NCBI RefSeq assembly: GCF_001514215.1
Contig: NZ_KQ948851.1
Coordinates: 367,434 to 431,433 of the forward strand
From: Streptomyces bungoensis
Lineage (GTDB): Bacteria; Actinomycetota; Actinomycetes; Streptomycetales; Streptomycetaceae
Direction: 5' to 3'
DNA: 64,000 nt
Of this stretch, positions 34,833-43,285 are shown piece after piece. Each line of letters begins with the position of its first letter. Position 1 is the stretch's first letter. The translations under genes and the position numbers were made by a program. Under the pieces are notes generated by a model. It was not told where the DNA came from and searched no databases. It saw nothing but the letters and a program-made list of their open reading frames with translations.

Positions 34833-35273
34833 CAGGGGTCCCTTGCATTGGGATAGGGCGTAACGCCCGCCATAGTGGCCCACACCCGACGGCCCTCAGG
34901 GGGTTTCGGGGCAAGAGGCCGCCATAAAGGTGCAAGGGGATGCCCGGGACGACGATCTGCTCGAACTGCCGCATGAGGGGCGGGAGTTGAGTTCGAATAA
35001 GACTACCCGTACGGATGGTTCCCGGGAAAGTTCCCGTGTGAAGTGAGGAAGTGGTGAATCGCCGTCCGGGCGCCGGGTGACCCGACTGGCGGTGATCTTA
35101 GTGGAAGCGGACGGGTGCCGCGGCCCGCACGAAGCATGGAGGGTCGGGCGAGGCCGGCCTTCCCTCTTCCGAACGGGGGTTTGAATTGTCGCCTTGTACG
35201 CCTAAGGTGCTTGACGGACAAGTAACAACCTGCCGTTAATGACCCCAAGTGCCGACCGCCCGGAGGAGGACCC
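34833..35273. other. Divergent promoter region between DUF2637 and GntR genes
   Basis: No gene or RNA structure is supported. The right part (about 35165-35245) is relatively AT-rich, as expected for promoters. A T-arm-like GTTCGAAT string (34990-34997) has no flanking stem. Confidence 0.4.
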
Positions 35274-36005
35274 GTGGAGCAGCGCGTGCAGGGTGCCGCC
35301 ATGCCGCAGGGCGCTGCCCGGGCGCAGGCGGCGGCCCCGACCGCGCGGGGCGAGCACACGCACGGTGAGCGGCCGATCCCCGGCCCGCGCTCCGAGGTGC
35401 GGCGCTCCTCGGTCCGCGGGCAGATACTCGACGCGCTGCGCACGGCCCTGGTCGCGGGCGAGCTGAGGCCCGGCGAGGTCTACTCGGCGCCGGCCCTCGG
35501 CGACCGCTTCGGGGTCTCGGCGACGCCGGTCCGGGAGGCCATGCAGCAGCTCGCCCTGGAGGGCGCCGTCGAGGTCGTGCCCAACCGCGGCTTCCGCGTC
35601 GTCGAGCGCGGCGCCCGCGAGCTGGCCGAGCTGGCGGAGGTGCGGGCGCTGATCGAGGTGCCGGTGATGCTGCGCCTGGCCCGCACGGTACCCGCCGAGC
35701 AGTGGGCCGGCCTGCGCCCGCTGGCCGAGGACACGGTGCGCGCCGCCTCCTCGGGCTGCCCGGCGACGTACGCGGAGTCCGACCGCGCCTTCCACCGCGC
35801 GGTGCTGTCCCTGTCCGGCAACCGGCAACTGGTCCGGACGGTGGACGACCTCCACCGCCGCTCCCAGTGGCCCCGGGCCCGCCACGCCCGGCCCCACCTG
35901 CTGGCCGACGCGGCGGAACACACGACCCTGCTGGACGCGCTGATCGCCCGCGACCTGGACGTGATCCGCGACCTGCTGGAAGAACACTTCGCCGGCGCCT
36001 GCTGA
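35274..36005 (+). CDS. GntR/FadR-family transcriptional regulator
   Basis: A 243-residue regulator. A disordered start is followed by a winged helix at about residues 45-110 (VRGQILDALRTALVAGELRPGEVYS, then RFGVSATPVREAMQQLALEGAVEVVPNRGFRV) and an FCD-type helical effector domain to the end. The FCD domain usually binds a carboxylate via metal. The GTG at 35274 has an excellent GGAGGAGG site 4-5 bases upstream, while an ATG at 35301 has none. It stands alone; the controlled gene is probably itself or the divergent DUF2637 gene. Confidence 0.9.
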   Translation: MEQRVQGAAMPQGAARAQAAAPTARGEHTHGERPIPGPRSEVRRSSVRGQILDALRTALVAGELRPGEVYSAPALGDRFGVSATPVREAMQQLALEGAVEVVPNRGFRVVERGARELAELAEVRALIEVPVMLRLARTVPAEQWAGLRPLAEDTVRAASSGCPATYAESDRAFHRAVLSLSGNRQLVRTVDDLHRRSQWPRARHARPHLLADAAEHTTLLDALIARDLDVIRDLLEEHFAGAC

Positions 36006-36327
36006 CCGCGCGCGACGTCCGCTGCGGGCGCGGTCCCCACTACCGGGTGCGGATCCGTCTCAGAGCCTGGCCCGGGCGTGCCGCAGCTTGCGGGTGAAGC
36101 GGCGCATGTGGGGGTCGAGCACGTGTGCCGCTTCGCTGAGCACCTGCTCGTCGGTCAGCGAGGGTCGGGCCCGTCCCGCTCACGGCGCCCGCCGGGGGAG
36201 CGCCGGAGGCGGGGTGAGCGGCCGTGGGCGCACCAGGGGCCTGGGGCGGCTGCCCGCGCGCCGCGCGGAGCGGCGGGACCAGGGGGCTCGGTGATCGCTG
36301 CGAGGCCGCCCCCCGGGCCCGGGCCCC
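36006..36327. other. Intergenic region with a possible short gene remnant
   Basis: Apart from the small minus-strand fragment at 36060-36176, nothing was found. The rest is GC-rich noncoding sequence. Confidence 0.4.
36060..36176 (-). pseudogene. Possible 3' gene remnant
   Basis: On the minus strand an open stretch of about 38 codons ends at TGA 36060-36062 and reads LTDEQVLSEAAHVLDPHMRR followed by a basic helix. The amino acid composition looks like a real protein C-terminus. No start codon with a ribosome site exists and a TGA closes it upstream. It may be chance. Confidence 0.3.
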
Positions 36328-37110
36328 CTACGCCGTAGCCACCCCCGGCTCCGGCGGCGCCAACTGCCGGGCCAGCCACGTCGGTACGCCGCCCAGCAGG
36401 CGGAACAGCCGCCCGGCCTCCTCCCGCAGCCGCGACGCCTCCGGTTCCGGCTCCGTCTGGGCCAGTGAGGCCAGGGCGGGTGCCGTGCCCACCAGGTAGC
36501 CCAGCTCCTCCAGGATCCGCAGCGATTCGGCGAAGCCGTGCCGCGCCTCGCTCAACTCGCCGTCCCGCAGCGCGAGTCCGGCCAGGTGGCGCCAGGTGAA
36601 CGACAGCAGCAGCGGATCGGGGTGCGCGGTGGCCCCGGCGTGCGCGCGCCGGTAGGCGGCCCGGGCCGCCTGCGGGGCGTGCGTCAGGTTCTCCGCCAGC
36701 AGCCCCCGCCGGAAGTCCAGCAGCGCCCGCCCCACCGCCCCCGGAGGGATCAGCGCGGCCGCCCGGCCGAGCGCCGCCCGTGCCTCGTCCGCCCGGTCGC
36801 GCACCCGGTGCAGCGTCGCCGCGTAGGCGAGCTGCCCGCGCTCGCAGGCGGCGGCCCCCCGCTCGTCGTCGGTGTGCGCCAGCGCCTCCGCCGTCCGCAG
36901 GGCGTCCTCCGCCTCCTGCCAGCCCCGCTCCGTGTACAGGCACCGCTCCACGAGCAGCGAGGCCCGTTGCAGCGCCCCGGCCGGGGTGTCCACGGGCAGC
37001 AGGGCCGCCGCGTCGGCCCAGCAGGCCCGCGAGCGCAGCCGCCACACCGCGGTCTGGAGAGGATCGTCACCTGGGGTCGTTCCGTTACCAGACATGGCGG
37101 GATGCGCCAC
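36328..37110 (-). CDS. TPR-like helical protein of unknown function
   Basis: A 260-residue protein made almost entirely of paired helices with Ala/Arg/Leu periodicity (for example LLVERCLYTERGWQEAEDAL and LDFRRGLLAENLTHAPQAARAAYRRA), typical of tetratricopeptide-like repeats. The GTG at 37110 has GGGGAGGG 4 bases upstream; an ATG at 37095 without a good site is the alternative. It has no signal peptide or membrane helix. The neighbours give no strong clue. Confidence 0.7.
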   Translation of the reverse strand: MAHPAMSGNGTTPGDDPLQTAVWRLRSRACWADAAALLPVDTPAGALQRASLLVERCLYTERGWQEAEDALRTAEALAHTDDERGAAACERGQLAYAATLHRVRDRADEARAALGRAAALIPPGAVGRALLDFRRGLLAENLTHAPQAARAAYRRAHAGATAHPDPLLLSFTWRHLAGLALRDGELSEARHGFAESLRILEELGYLVGTAPALASLAQTEPEPEASRLREEAGRLFRLLGGVPTWLARQLAPPEPGVATA

Positions 37111-37260
37111 GTTGCCCTCCCCGAGCACGCCATCGAGCTGTTGAGTGGTGGCCGCATTCCAGCACCAATGCCCGCGCCGGGCCAAGAGGGTGGGTGAAAG
37201 TTTTCACAAAGTCGTGGGGCGAAGCCGTGACGTGATAAGTCCCGTCACCGCCGCCCGGCC

Positions 37261-38934
37261 TCAGCTCATCCGCAGCGCCAGGAAGAAGTCCAGCTTGTCC
37301 TCCAGGCGCGACAGGTCCCGTCCCGTCAACTGCTCGATCCGGCCGACCCGGTAGCGCAGCGTGTTGACGTGCAGGTGCAGCCGGGTGGCGCAGCGCGTCC
37401 AGGAGCCGTCGCAGTCCAGGAACGCCTCCAGGGTCGGGATCAGCTCGGCGCGGTGGCGCCGGTCGTAGTCCTCCAGCGGGTCCAGCAGGCGGGCCGTGAA
37501 GGCGCGGCGCACGTCGTCGGGGACGAAGGGCAGCAGCAGCACGTGCGAGGCCAGCTCCTGGTGGCCGGCCGCGCAGACCCGGCCGGGGCGGGCCGCGGCC
37601 ACCCGGCGGGCGTGCCGGGCCTCCTCCAGGGCGCCGCGCAGCCCCTCCGCCGAGTGCACGGCGGCGCTGACGCCGAGGGTGAGCCGCCCGTCGTCGTCCA
37701 GGCCCGCCGACAGCGACTCCCGGACGGCCCGCAGCAGCACGTCCGCGAGCAGGCCCGTCTCCGACCCGTCGTGCTCGGAGGACATCGCGGGCAGCGGCAC
37801 GAGGGCGATCGCCTCGTCGCCGGTGTGGGCGACGGCGATGCGGTCCGAGGGCTCCGGGCCGGTGGCCTGCGGGTCGACCAGGACCTCCTCCAGCAGGGAC
37901 TGGGCGACCGGGCCGCCCTCGATCTCCCCGCCCTCCCACTCGACGCGGGCCACCACCACCTGCCAGTGCGGTGCCGCGCCGAGCCCGGGCAGCAGCACCG
38001 GCGCCGCCACCCGCAGGCGCGCGGCGATCTCGGCGGGCGCCGCGCCCGTCTGCACCAGCTCCAGCACCTCCTGCGCGAGCCGCCGCCGCACCGTGCGGGC
38101 CGCGTCGCGCCGGTCCCGTTCGACGGCGATCAGCTGGGTGACGCCCTGGAGCAGGTCCAGGCGCTCCGCGGGCCAGTCCCCGGCGTCCGCCTCGACGGCC
38201 AGCAGCCAGTCCGACAGGACCGTCTCGCGCACGTCGCGGGCGGTCTGCGGGGCGCGGCCGGAGGAGCGGATCGGGAAGAGGGAGTACGTCGTCCGGTCGA
38301 GCTGCACGCGGTGCGGGCCGCGCCGGCCCGAGCGGGTGGCCGCCAGGTGCTCGGCGGCCAGCCTGGCGCAGGTGTCGGCGGGCAGCGCGGGGCCCGCCAC
38401 CTTGGGGCCCGCTATCAGCCGGCCGGTCGGCGACAGCACCCAGGCGCGCAGGTCCAGGTCGGAGCCGAGCAGGTCCAGCACCACGTCCGGGCCGCCGCCC
38501 GCCGGACCCGAGGTCATCATCCGCCGGTGCCGGTCCACCACGGCCGCCAGGTCCCCGGCCCGCTCACCGGAGACCTGCCGTACGACGTGCTCGGTGATCG
38601 TCGCGAACGCCACCGACTCGTGCACCGCGAACAGCGGCATCCGGTGCCGGGCGCAGGCCAGCACCAGGTCGTCCGGCACGGCGCCCAGCTCGGCCTCGCC
38701 GGCCGCCAGCGCCGCCACCCCGGCCTGCACCAGGATCCGCACGAACGGCTCGGAGTCGGCCGCGTCCCGCCGCCAGGCCAGGCCCGTCAGCACCAGCTCG
38801 CCGCCGGACAGGTAGCGGCTCGGATCGCGCAGGTCGGTGGTCATCACCCCGCGCACGGAGCGGTCCAGCTCGTCCTCGCCGCCGAGCAGCCGCAGCCCCA
38901 GCGCATCGGTGTCCAGCAGTGCGCGCAGCCGCAT
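37261..38934 (-). CDS. pucR: PucR-family purine catabolism regulator
   Basis: A 557-residue regulator with the N-terminal PucR domain (about residues 1-125), a GGDEF-like middle region typical of this family, and a C-terminal HTH_30 (RCATRLHLHVNTLRYRVGRIEQLTGRDLSRLEDKLDF). PucR proteins control purine breakdown genes. It is divergent from the xanthine dehydrogenase genes across a 345-base region, which supports direct control of that operon. The length is normal. The ATG at 38934 follows GGCGGCGACGAG. Confidence 0.9.
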   Translation of the reverse strand: MRLRALLDTDALGLRLLGGEDELDRSVRGVMTTDLRDPSRYLSGGELVLTGLAWRRDAADSEPFVRILVQAGVAALAAGEAELGAVPDDLVLACARHRMPLFAVHESVAFATITEHVVRQVSGERAGDLAAVVDRHRRMMTSGPAGGGPDVVLDLLGSDLDLRAWVLSPTGRLIAGPKVAGPALPADTCARLAAEHLAATRSGRRGPHRVQLDRTTYSLFPIRSSGRAPQTARDVRETVLSDWLLAVEADAGDWPAERLDLLQGVTQLIAVERDRRDAARTVRRRLAQEVLELVQTGAAPAEIAARLRVAAPVLLPGLGAAPHWQVVVARVEWEGGEIEGGPVAQSLLEEVLVDPQATGPEPSDRIAVAHTGDEAIALVPLPAMSSEHDGSETGLLADVLLRAVRESLSAGLDDDGRLTLGVSAAVHSAEGLRGALEEARHARRVAAARPGRVCAAGHQELASHVLLLPFVPDDVRRAFTARLLDPLEDYDRRHRAELIPTLEAFLDCDGSWTRCATRLHLHVNTLRYRVGRIEQLTGRDLSRLEDKLDFFLALRMS

Positions 38935-39279
38935 CTCGTCGCCGCCGTTCTGTGTCTCGAAACCTACGATGAATCTCGGACGGGGGCCGGGGAAGGCGTG
39001 GTGTGGGCGCGTGCGGGCCGCCTGCCGGGGCCGCGGGGGCCGTCACCTGCGTTTCCCCGGGGAATCGGAGAGGTTACCGATGACCTCCGTTCATACGAAT
39101 CTACAAGACGATCGCCCTGGCCAGCCAACTCCTTCATGGTTTCGGTGACTGACCCCGCCGGAGTACGCGGCCGTGTAATGAGTCCACTCCGCGTAAACAG
39201 CACAGGAACGAGCCGCGCCCGCCGCACCCGGATCTGGCTCAATTCCGTACGACTCACGAGACGAAGAAGAGAGCCGGTC
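38935..39279. promoter_or_regulatory. Divergent pucR / xdh control region
   Basis: This gap must contain promoters for both directions and probable PucR binding sites. No operator consensus is known to me with enough certainty to place it. A 22-codon frame starting at 39079 lacks a ribosome site and is not counted. Confidence 0.45.
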
Positions 39280-40173
39280 ATGGACTTCCTTCGCCCCGCC
39301 AGCTGGGAGGAGGCGCTCGCCGCGAAGGCCGAGCACCCCACCGCTGTGCCGATTGCGGGTGGCACCGACGTGATGGTCGAGATCAACTTCGACCACCGCC
39401 GGCCCGAGTACCTGCTCGACCTGAACCGCGTCGGCGACCTCTACGAGTGGGAGGTCGGCGAGGAGAGCGTGCGGCTGGGCGCCTCCGTCCCCTACGCGCA
39501 GATCATGGAGCACCTCCGCGCCGAGCTGCCGGGCCTCGCGCTCGCCTCGCACACGGTGGCCTCCCCGCAGATCCGCAACCGCGGCGGCGTCGGCGGCAAC
39601 CTCGGCACCGCCTCGCCCGCCGGCGACGCCCACCCCGCCCTCCTCGCGGCCGGCGCCGAGGTCGAGGCGGAGTCGGCGGCGCGCGGCACCCGCCGCATCC
39701 CGATCGACGCGTTCTACACCGGCGTCAAGCGCAACGCCCTCGCCCCCGACGAGCTGATCCGCGCCGTGCACGTCAAGAAGGCGGACGGCCCCCAGCAGTA
39801 CTCGAAGGTGGGCACCCGCAACGCCATGGTCATCGCCGTGTGCGCCTTCGGCCTCGCCCTGCACCCGCGGACCCGGACCGTGCGCACCGGCATCGGCTCG
39901 GCCGCGCCCACGCCGGTGCGGGCGAAGGCCGCCGAGGAGTTCCTGAACGCGGCGCTCGAGGAGGGCGGCTTCTGGGACAACGGCAAGATCGTCACCCCGT
40001 CGGTCGCCAAGCAGTTCGCGGACCTGTGCGCGGCCGCCTGCAACCCGATCGACGACGTCCGGGGCACCGCGAGCTACCGCCGCCACGCGGTCGGCGTGAT
40101 GGCCCGCCGGACGCTCACCTGGACCTGGGAGTCGTACCGCGGCACCCGCCGCACCACCGAGGGAGCTGCGTGA
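39280..40173 (+). CDS. Xanthine dehydrogenase FAD-binding subunit
   Basis: A 297-residue CoxM/XdhB-type FAD subunit. The FAD-binding motifs are visible: IAGGTDVMVEI near residues 24-34 and GGVGGNLGTASPAGDAHP near residues 105-122. It passes electrons from the Fe-S clusters to FAD and NAD(P) in the oxidation of hypoxanthine and xanthine to urate. The gene shares one base with the next start (TGATG). Confidence 0.93.
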   Translation: MDFLRPASWEEALAAKAEHPTAVPIAGGTDVMVEINFDHRRPEYLLDLNRVGDLYEWEVGEESVRLGASVPYAQIMEHLRAELPGLALASHTVASPQIRNRGGVGGNLGTASPAGDAHPALLAAGAEVEAESAARGTRRIPIDAFYTGVKRNALAPDELIRAVHVKKADGPQQYSKVGTRNAMVIAVCAFGLALHPRTRTVRTGIGSAAPTPVRAKAAEEFLNAALEEGGFWDNGKIVTPSVAKQFADLCAAACNPIDDVRGTASYRRHAVGVMARRTLTWTWESYRGTRRTTEGAA

Positions 40174-40754
40174 TGCGCGTCAACTTCACCGTCAACGGAC
40201 GCCCGCAGGAGGCCGACGACGTCTGGGAGGGCGAGTCCCTGCTGTACGTCCTGCGCGAGCGCCTCGGCCTGCCCGGTTCGAAGAACGCCTGCGAGCAGGG
40301 CGAGTGCGGCTCGTGCACCGTGCGCCTGGACGGCGTGCCCGTGTGCTCCTGCCTGGTCGCGGCCGGACAGGTCGAGGGCCGCGAGGTGGTGACCGTCGAG
40401 GGCCTGGCGGATCATGCCCGGCAGCGCTCCTGCTCCACCGGCTCCTGCGGCACGCAGGGCACCTCGCTCGACGAGGCCAGGGGGTGGCAGGCCAAGGGCA
40501 CCGACTCGCGGACCGGCGAGGGCGCCGGGCTCAGCCCCGTCCAGCAGGCGTTCATCGACGCCGGCGCCGTCCAGTGCGGCTTCTGCACCCCGGGCCTGCT
40601 CGTCGCCTCCGACGAACTCCTGGAGCGCAACCCGAACCCGACCGACGCGGACATCCGCGAGGCGCTGTCGGGCAACCTGTGCCGCTGCACGGGCTACGAG
40701 AAGATCATGGACGCGGTCCGCCTTGCGGCCGCCCGCCAGTCCGAGGGGGTCTGA
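40173..40754 (+). CDS. Xanthine dehydrogenase [2Fe-2S] subunit
   Basis: A 193-residue subunit with two clusters. The ferredoxin-type ligands are Cys40, Cys45, Cys48 and Cys60. The C-terminal cluster ligands are in QCGFCTPG and NLCRCTGYEK. Between them lies a linker of about 40 residues with two extra cysteines (SCSTGSCGTQG), longer than in the usual CoxS/XdhC-type small subunit. It starts at the overlapping TGATG after the FAD subunit. Confidence 0.93.
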   Translation: MRVNFTVNGRPQEADDVWEGESLLYVLRERLGLPGSKNACEQGECGSCTVRLDGVPVCSCLVAAGQVEGREVVTVEGLADHARQRSCSTGSCGTQGTSLDEARGWQAKGTDSRTGEGAGLSPVQQAFIDAGAVQCGFCTPGLLVASDELLERNPNPTDADIREALSGNLCRCTGYEKIMDAVRLAAARQSEGV

Positions 40755-40756
40755 GC

Positions 40757-43141
40757 ATGCCGGCCAACGGCGCACCCACGAAGATCACGCAGGGCTCGCG
40801 GACCAGGGGCGGCATCGGCGAGTCCACGCTCCGCCCGGACGGCACCCTCAAGGTCACCGGCGAGTTCGCCTACTCGTCCGACATGTGGCACGAGGACATG
40901 CTCTGGGGCCAGATCCTGCGCTCCACCGTCGCGCACGCCGAGATCGTCTCCATCGACACCTCCGAGGCCCTGGCCCTGCCCGGCGTGTACGCCGTCATGA
41001 CGTACGACGACCTGCCCACCGAGGTGCGGAACTACGGCCTGGAGATCCAGGACACCCCGGTGCTCGCCCACGGCAAGGTGCGCCACCACGGCGAGCCCGT
41101 CGCGATCGTCGCCGCCGACCACCCCGAGACGGCCCGCCGGGCCGCCGCGAAGATCAGGGTCGAGTACCGGGAACTGCCCGTCATCACCGACGAGGCGTCC
41201 GCGACCGCCCCGGACGCGATCCTCGTCCACGAGAACCGCGACGACCACCACGTGGGCCACGTCCCGCACCCCAACGTCGTGCACCGCCAGCCGATCGTCC
41301 GCGGCGACGTGGCGAAGGCCCGCGAGCGGGCCGACGTCATCGTCGAGGGCGAGTACACCTTCGGCATGCAGGACCAGGCCTTCCTCGGCCCCGAGTCCGG
41401 CCTCGCCGTCCCCGAGGAGGACGGCGGCGTCCACCTCTACATCGCCACCCAGTGGCTGCACAGCGACCTGCGCCAGATGGCCCCGGTGCTCGGCCTGCCG
41501 CCGGAGAAGGTGCGCATGACGCTGGCCGGCGTCGGCGGCGCGTTCGGCGGCCGCGAGGACCTGTCGATGCAGATCCACGCCTGCCTGCTGGCGCTGCGCA
41601 CCGGCAAGCCCGTGAAGATCGTCTACAACCGGTTCGAGTCCTTCTTCGGGCACGTCCACCGCCACCCGGCGAAGCTCTACTACGAGCACGGGGCCACCCG
41701 CGACGGCAAGCTGACGCACCTGAAGTGCCGGATCGTCCTGGACGGCGGCGCCTACGCCTCCGCCTCCCCGGCGGTCGTCGGCAACGCCTCGTCGCTGTCC
41801 GTCGGGCCGTACGTCGTCGACGACGTGGACATCGAGGCGATCGCGCTCTACACCAACAACCCGCCGTGCGGCGCGATGCGCGGTTTCGGCGCGGTCCAGG
41901 CGTGCTTCGCCTACGAGGCGCAGATGGACAAGCTGGCGAAGGAACTGGGCATGGACCCGGTGGAGTTCCGGCGGCTGAACGCCATGGAGCAGGGCACGCT
42001 CCTGCCGACCGGGCAGCGGGTCGACTCCCCGGCCCCGGTCGCCGAACTCCTGCGCCGCGTCAAGGCGATGCCCATGCCGCCCGAGCGCCAGTGGGAGTCC
42101 AGCGAGGGCGCCGACGTGCGCCAGCTGCCCGGCGGCCTGTCCAACACCACCCACGGCGAGGGCGTCGTCCGCGGTGTCGGCTACGCGGTCGGCATCAAGA
42201 ACGTCGGCTTCTCCGAGGGCTTCGACGACTACTCCACCGCCCGGGTGCGGATGGAGGTGATCGCCGGCGAGCCGGTGGCCACCGTGCACACCGCGATGGC
42301 GGAGGTCGGGCAGGGCGGTGTCACCGTCCACGCGCAGATCGCCCGCACCGAGCTGGGCGTCGCCCAGGTCACCATCCACCCGGCCGACACCCAGGTGGGC
42401 AGCGCCGGTTCGACCTCGGCCTCCCGGCAGACGTACGTCACGGGCGGCGCGGTGAAGAACGCCTGCGAACTGGTCCGCGAGAAGGTCCTGGAGATCGGGC
42501 GCCGCAGGTTCGGCAGTCACCACCCGGCCTGGGCGACGGCCGAACTCCTGCTGGAGGGCGGCAAGGTCGTCACCGACGGCGGCGAGGTGCTGGCCGACCT
42601 GGTGGACGTCCTCGGCGACGAGGCCGTCGAGGTCGAGGAGGAGTGGCGGCACCGGCCGACCGAGCCCTTCGACCTGCGCACCGGCCAGGGCAACGGCCAC
42701 GTGCAGTACTCCTTCGCCGCGCACCGCGCCGTCGTCGAGGTCGACACCGAACTCGGCCTGGTCAAGGTCGTCGAACTGGCCTGCGCGCAGGACGTCGGCA
42801 AGGCGCTCAACCCGCTGTCCGTCATCGGCCAGATCCAGGGCGGCACGACGCAGGGGCTGGGCGTGGCGGTGATGGAGGAGATCATCGTCGACCCGAAGAC
42901 CGCGAAGGTCAGGAACCCCTCCTTCACGGACTACCTCATCCCCACGATCCTCGACACGCCGACCATCCCCGTCGACGTGCTCGAACTCGCCGACGACCAC
43001 GCCCCGTACGGGCTGCGCGGCATCGGCGAGGCCCCCACCCTGTCGTCCACCCCGGCCGTCCTCGCGGCGATCCGGAACGCGACGGGGCTGGAGCTCAACC
43101 GCACGCCGGTCCGGCCCGAGCATCTCACCGGTACTGCGTGA
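40757..43141 (+). CDS. Xanthine dehydrogenase molybdopterin-binding subunit
   Basis: A 794-residue large subunit that binds the molybdenum cofactor and performs hydroxylation of xanthine. Visible signatures include the GVGGAFGGREDLSMQIHAC loop, GSAGSTSASRQTYVTGGA and the catalytic-Glu region RGIGEAPTLSSTPAV near the C-terminus. It begins 2 bases after the previous stop. It completes a three-subunit enzyme (FAD, FeS, Mo), with the permease and XdhC chaperone following. Confidence 0.95.
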   Translation: MPANGAPTKITQGSRTRGGIGESTLRPDGTLKVTGEFAYSSDMWHEDMLWGQILRSTVAHAEIVSIDTSEALALPGVYAVMTYDDLPTEVRNYGLEIQDTPVLAHGKVRHHGEPVAIVAADHPETARRAAAKIRVEYRELPVITDEASATAPDAILVHENRDDHHVGHVPHPNVVHRQPIVRGDVAKARERADVIVEGEYTFGMQDQAFLGPESGLAVPEEDGGVHLYIATQWLHSDLRQMAPVLGLPPEKVRMTLAGVGGAFGGREDLSMQIHACLLALRTGKPVKIVYNRFESFFGHVHRHPAKLYYEHGATRDGKLTHLKCRIVLDGGAYASASPAVVGNASSLSVGPYVVDDVDIEAIALYTNNPPCGAMRGFGAVQACFAYEAQMDKLAKELGMDPVEFRRLNAMEQGTLLPTGQRVDSPAPVAELLRRVKAMPMPPERQWESSEGADVRQLPGGLSNTTHGEGVVRGVGYAVGIKNVGFSEGFDDYSTARVRMEVIAGEPVATVHTAMAEVGQGGVTVHAQIARTELGVAQVTIHPADTQVGSAGSTSASRQTYVTGGAVKNACELVREKVLEIGRRRFGSHHPAWATAELLLEGGKVVTDGGEVLADLVDVLGDEAVEVEEEWRHRPTEPFDLRTGQGNGHVQYSFAAHRAVVEVDTELGLVKVVELACAQDVGKALNPLSVIGQIQGGTTQGLGVAVMEEIIVDPKTAKVRNPSFTDYLIPTILDTPTIPVDVLELADDHAPYGLRGIGEAPTLSSTPAVLAAIRNATGLELNRTPVRPEHLTGTA

Positions 43142-43145
43142 CACC

Positions 43146-43179
43146 CCGGCGCCGGGCGACCGCTCGTTCCCGGCGCCGG
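43146..43179 (+). terminator. 11-bp hairpin between xdh and permease genes
   Basis: CCGGCGCCGGG pairs perfectly with CCCGGCGCCGG across a 12-base loop, 5 bases after the dehydrogenase stop. It could partly terminate transcription and lower expression of the permease and XdhC. Confidence 0.6.
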
Positions 43180-43285
43180 CCCCACCAGCGTGCAGTGCCG
43201 GGCCGTCCCCCGGGTCATGCACTTCCCAAATCCCCCTCGCCGCCCCTGGCGGGCGGGTGCCCCTGTGAACCTTGGGAGTTGGCCC

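Noticed and set aside
34985..35000. GTTCGAAT string resembling a tRNA T-loop
   Set aside because: No flanking T-stem, anticodon arm or acceptor stem could be folded.
39079..39147. 22-codon frame in the pucR/xdh gap
   Set aside because: No ribosome site and no family similarity; probably chance in a promoter region.
37369..39270. Long plus-strand open frame opposite pucR
   Set aside because: It is antisense to a clear PucR gene; only its 3' part from 39280 (the FAD subunit) is real.
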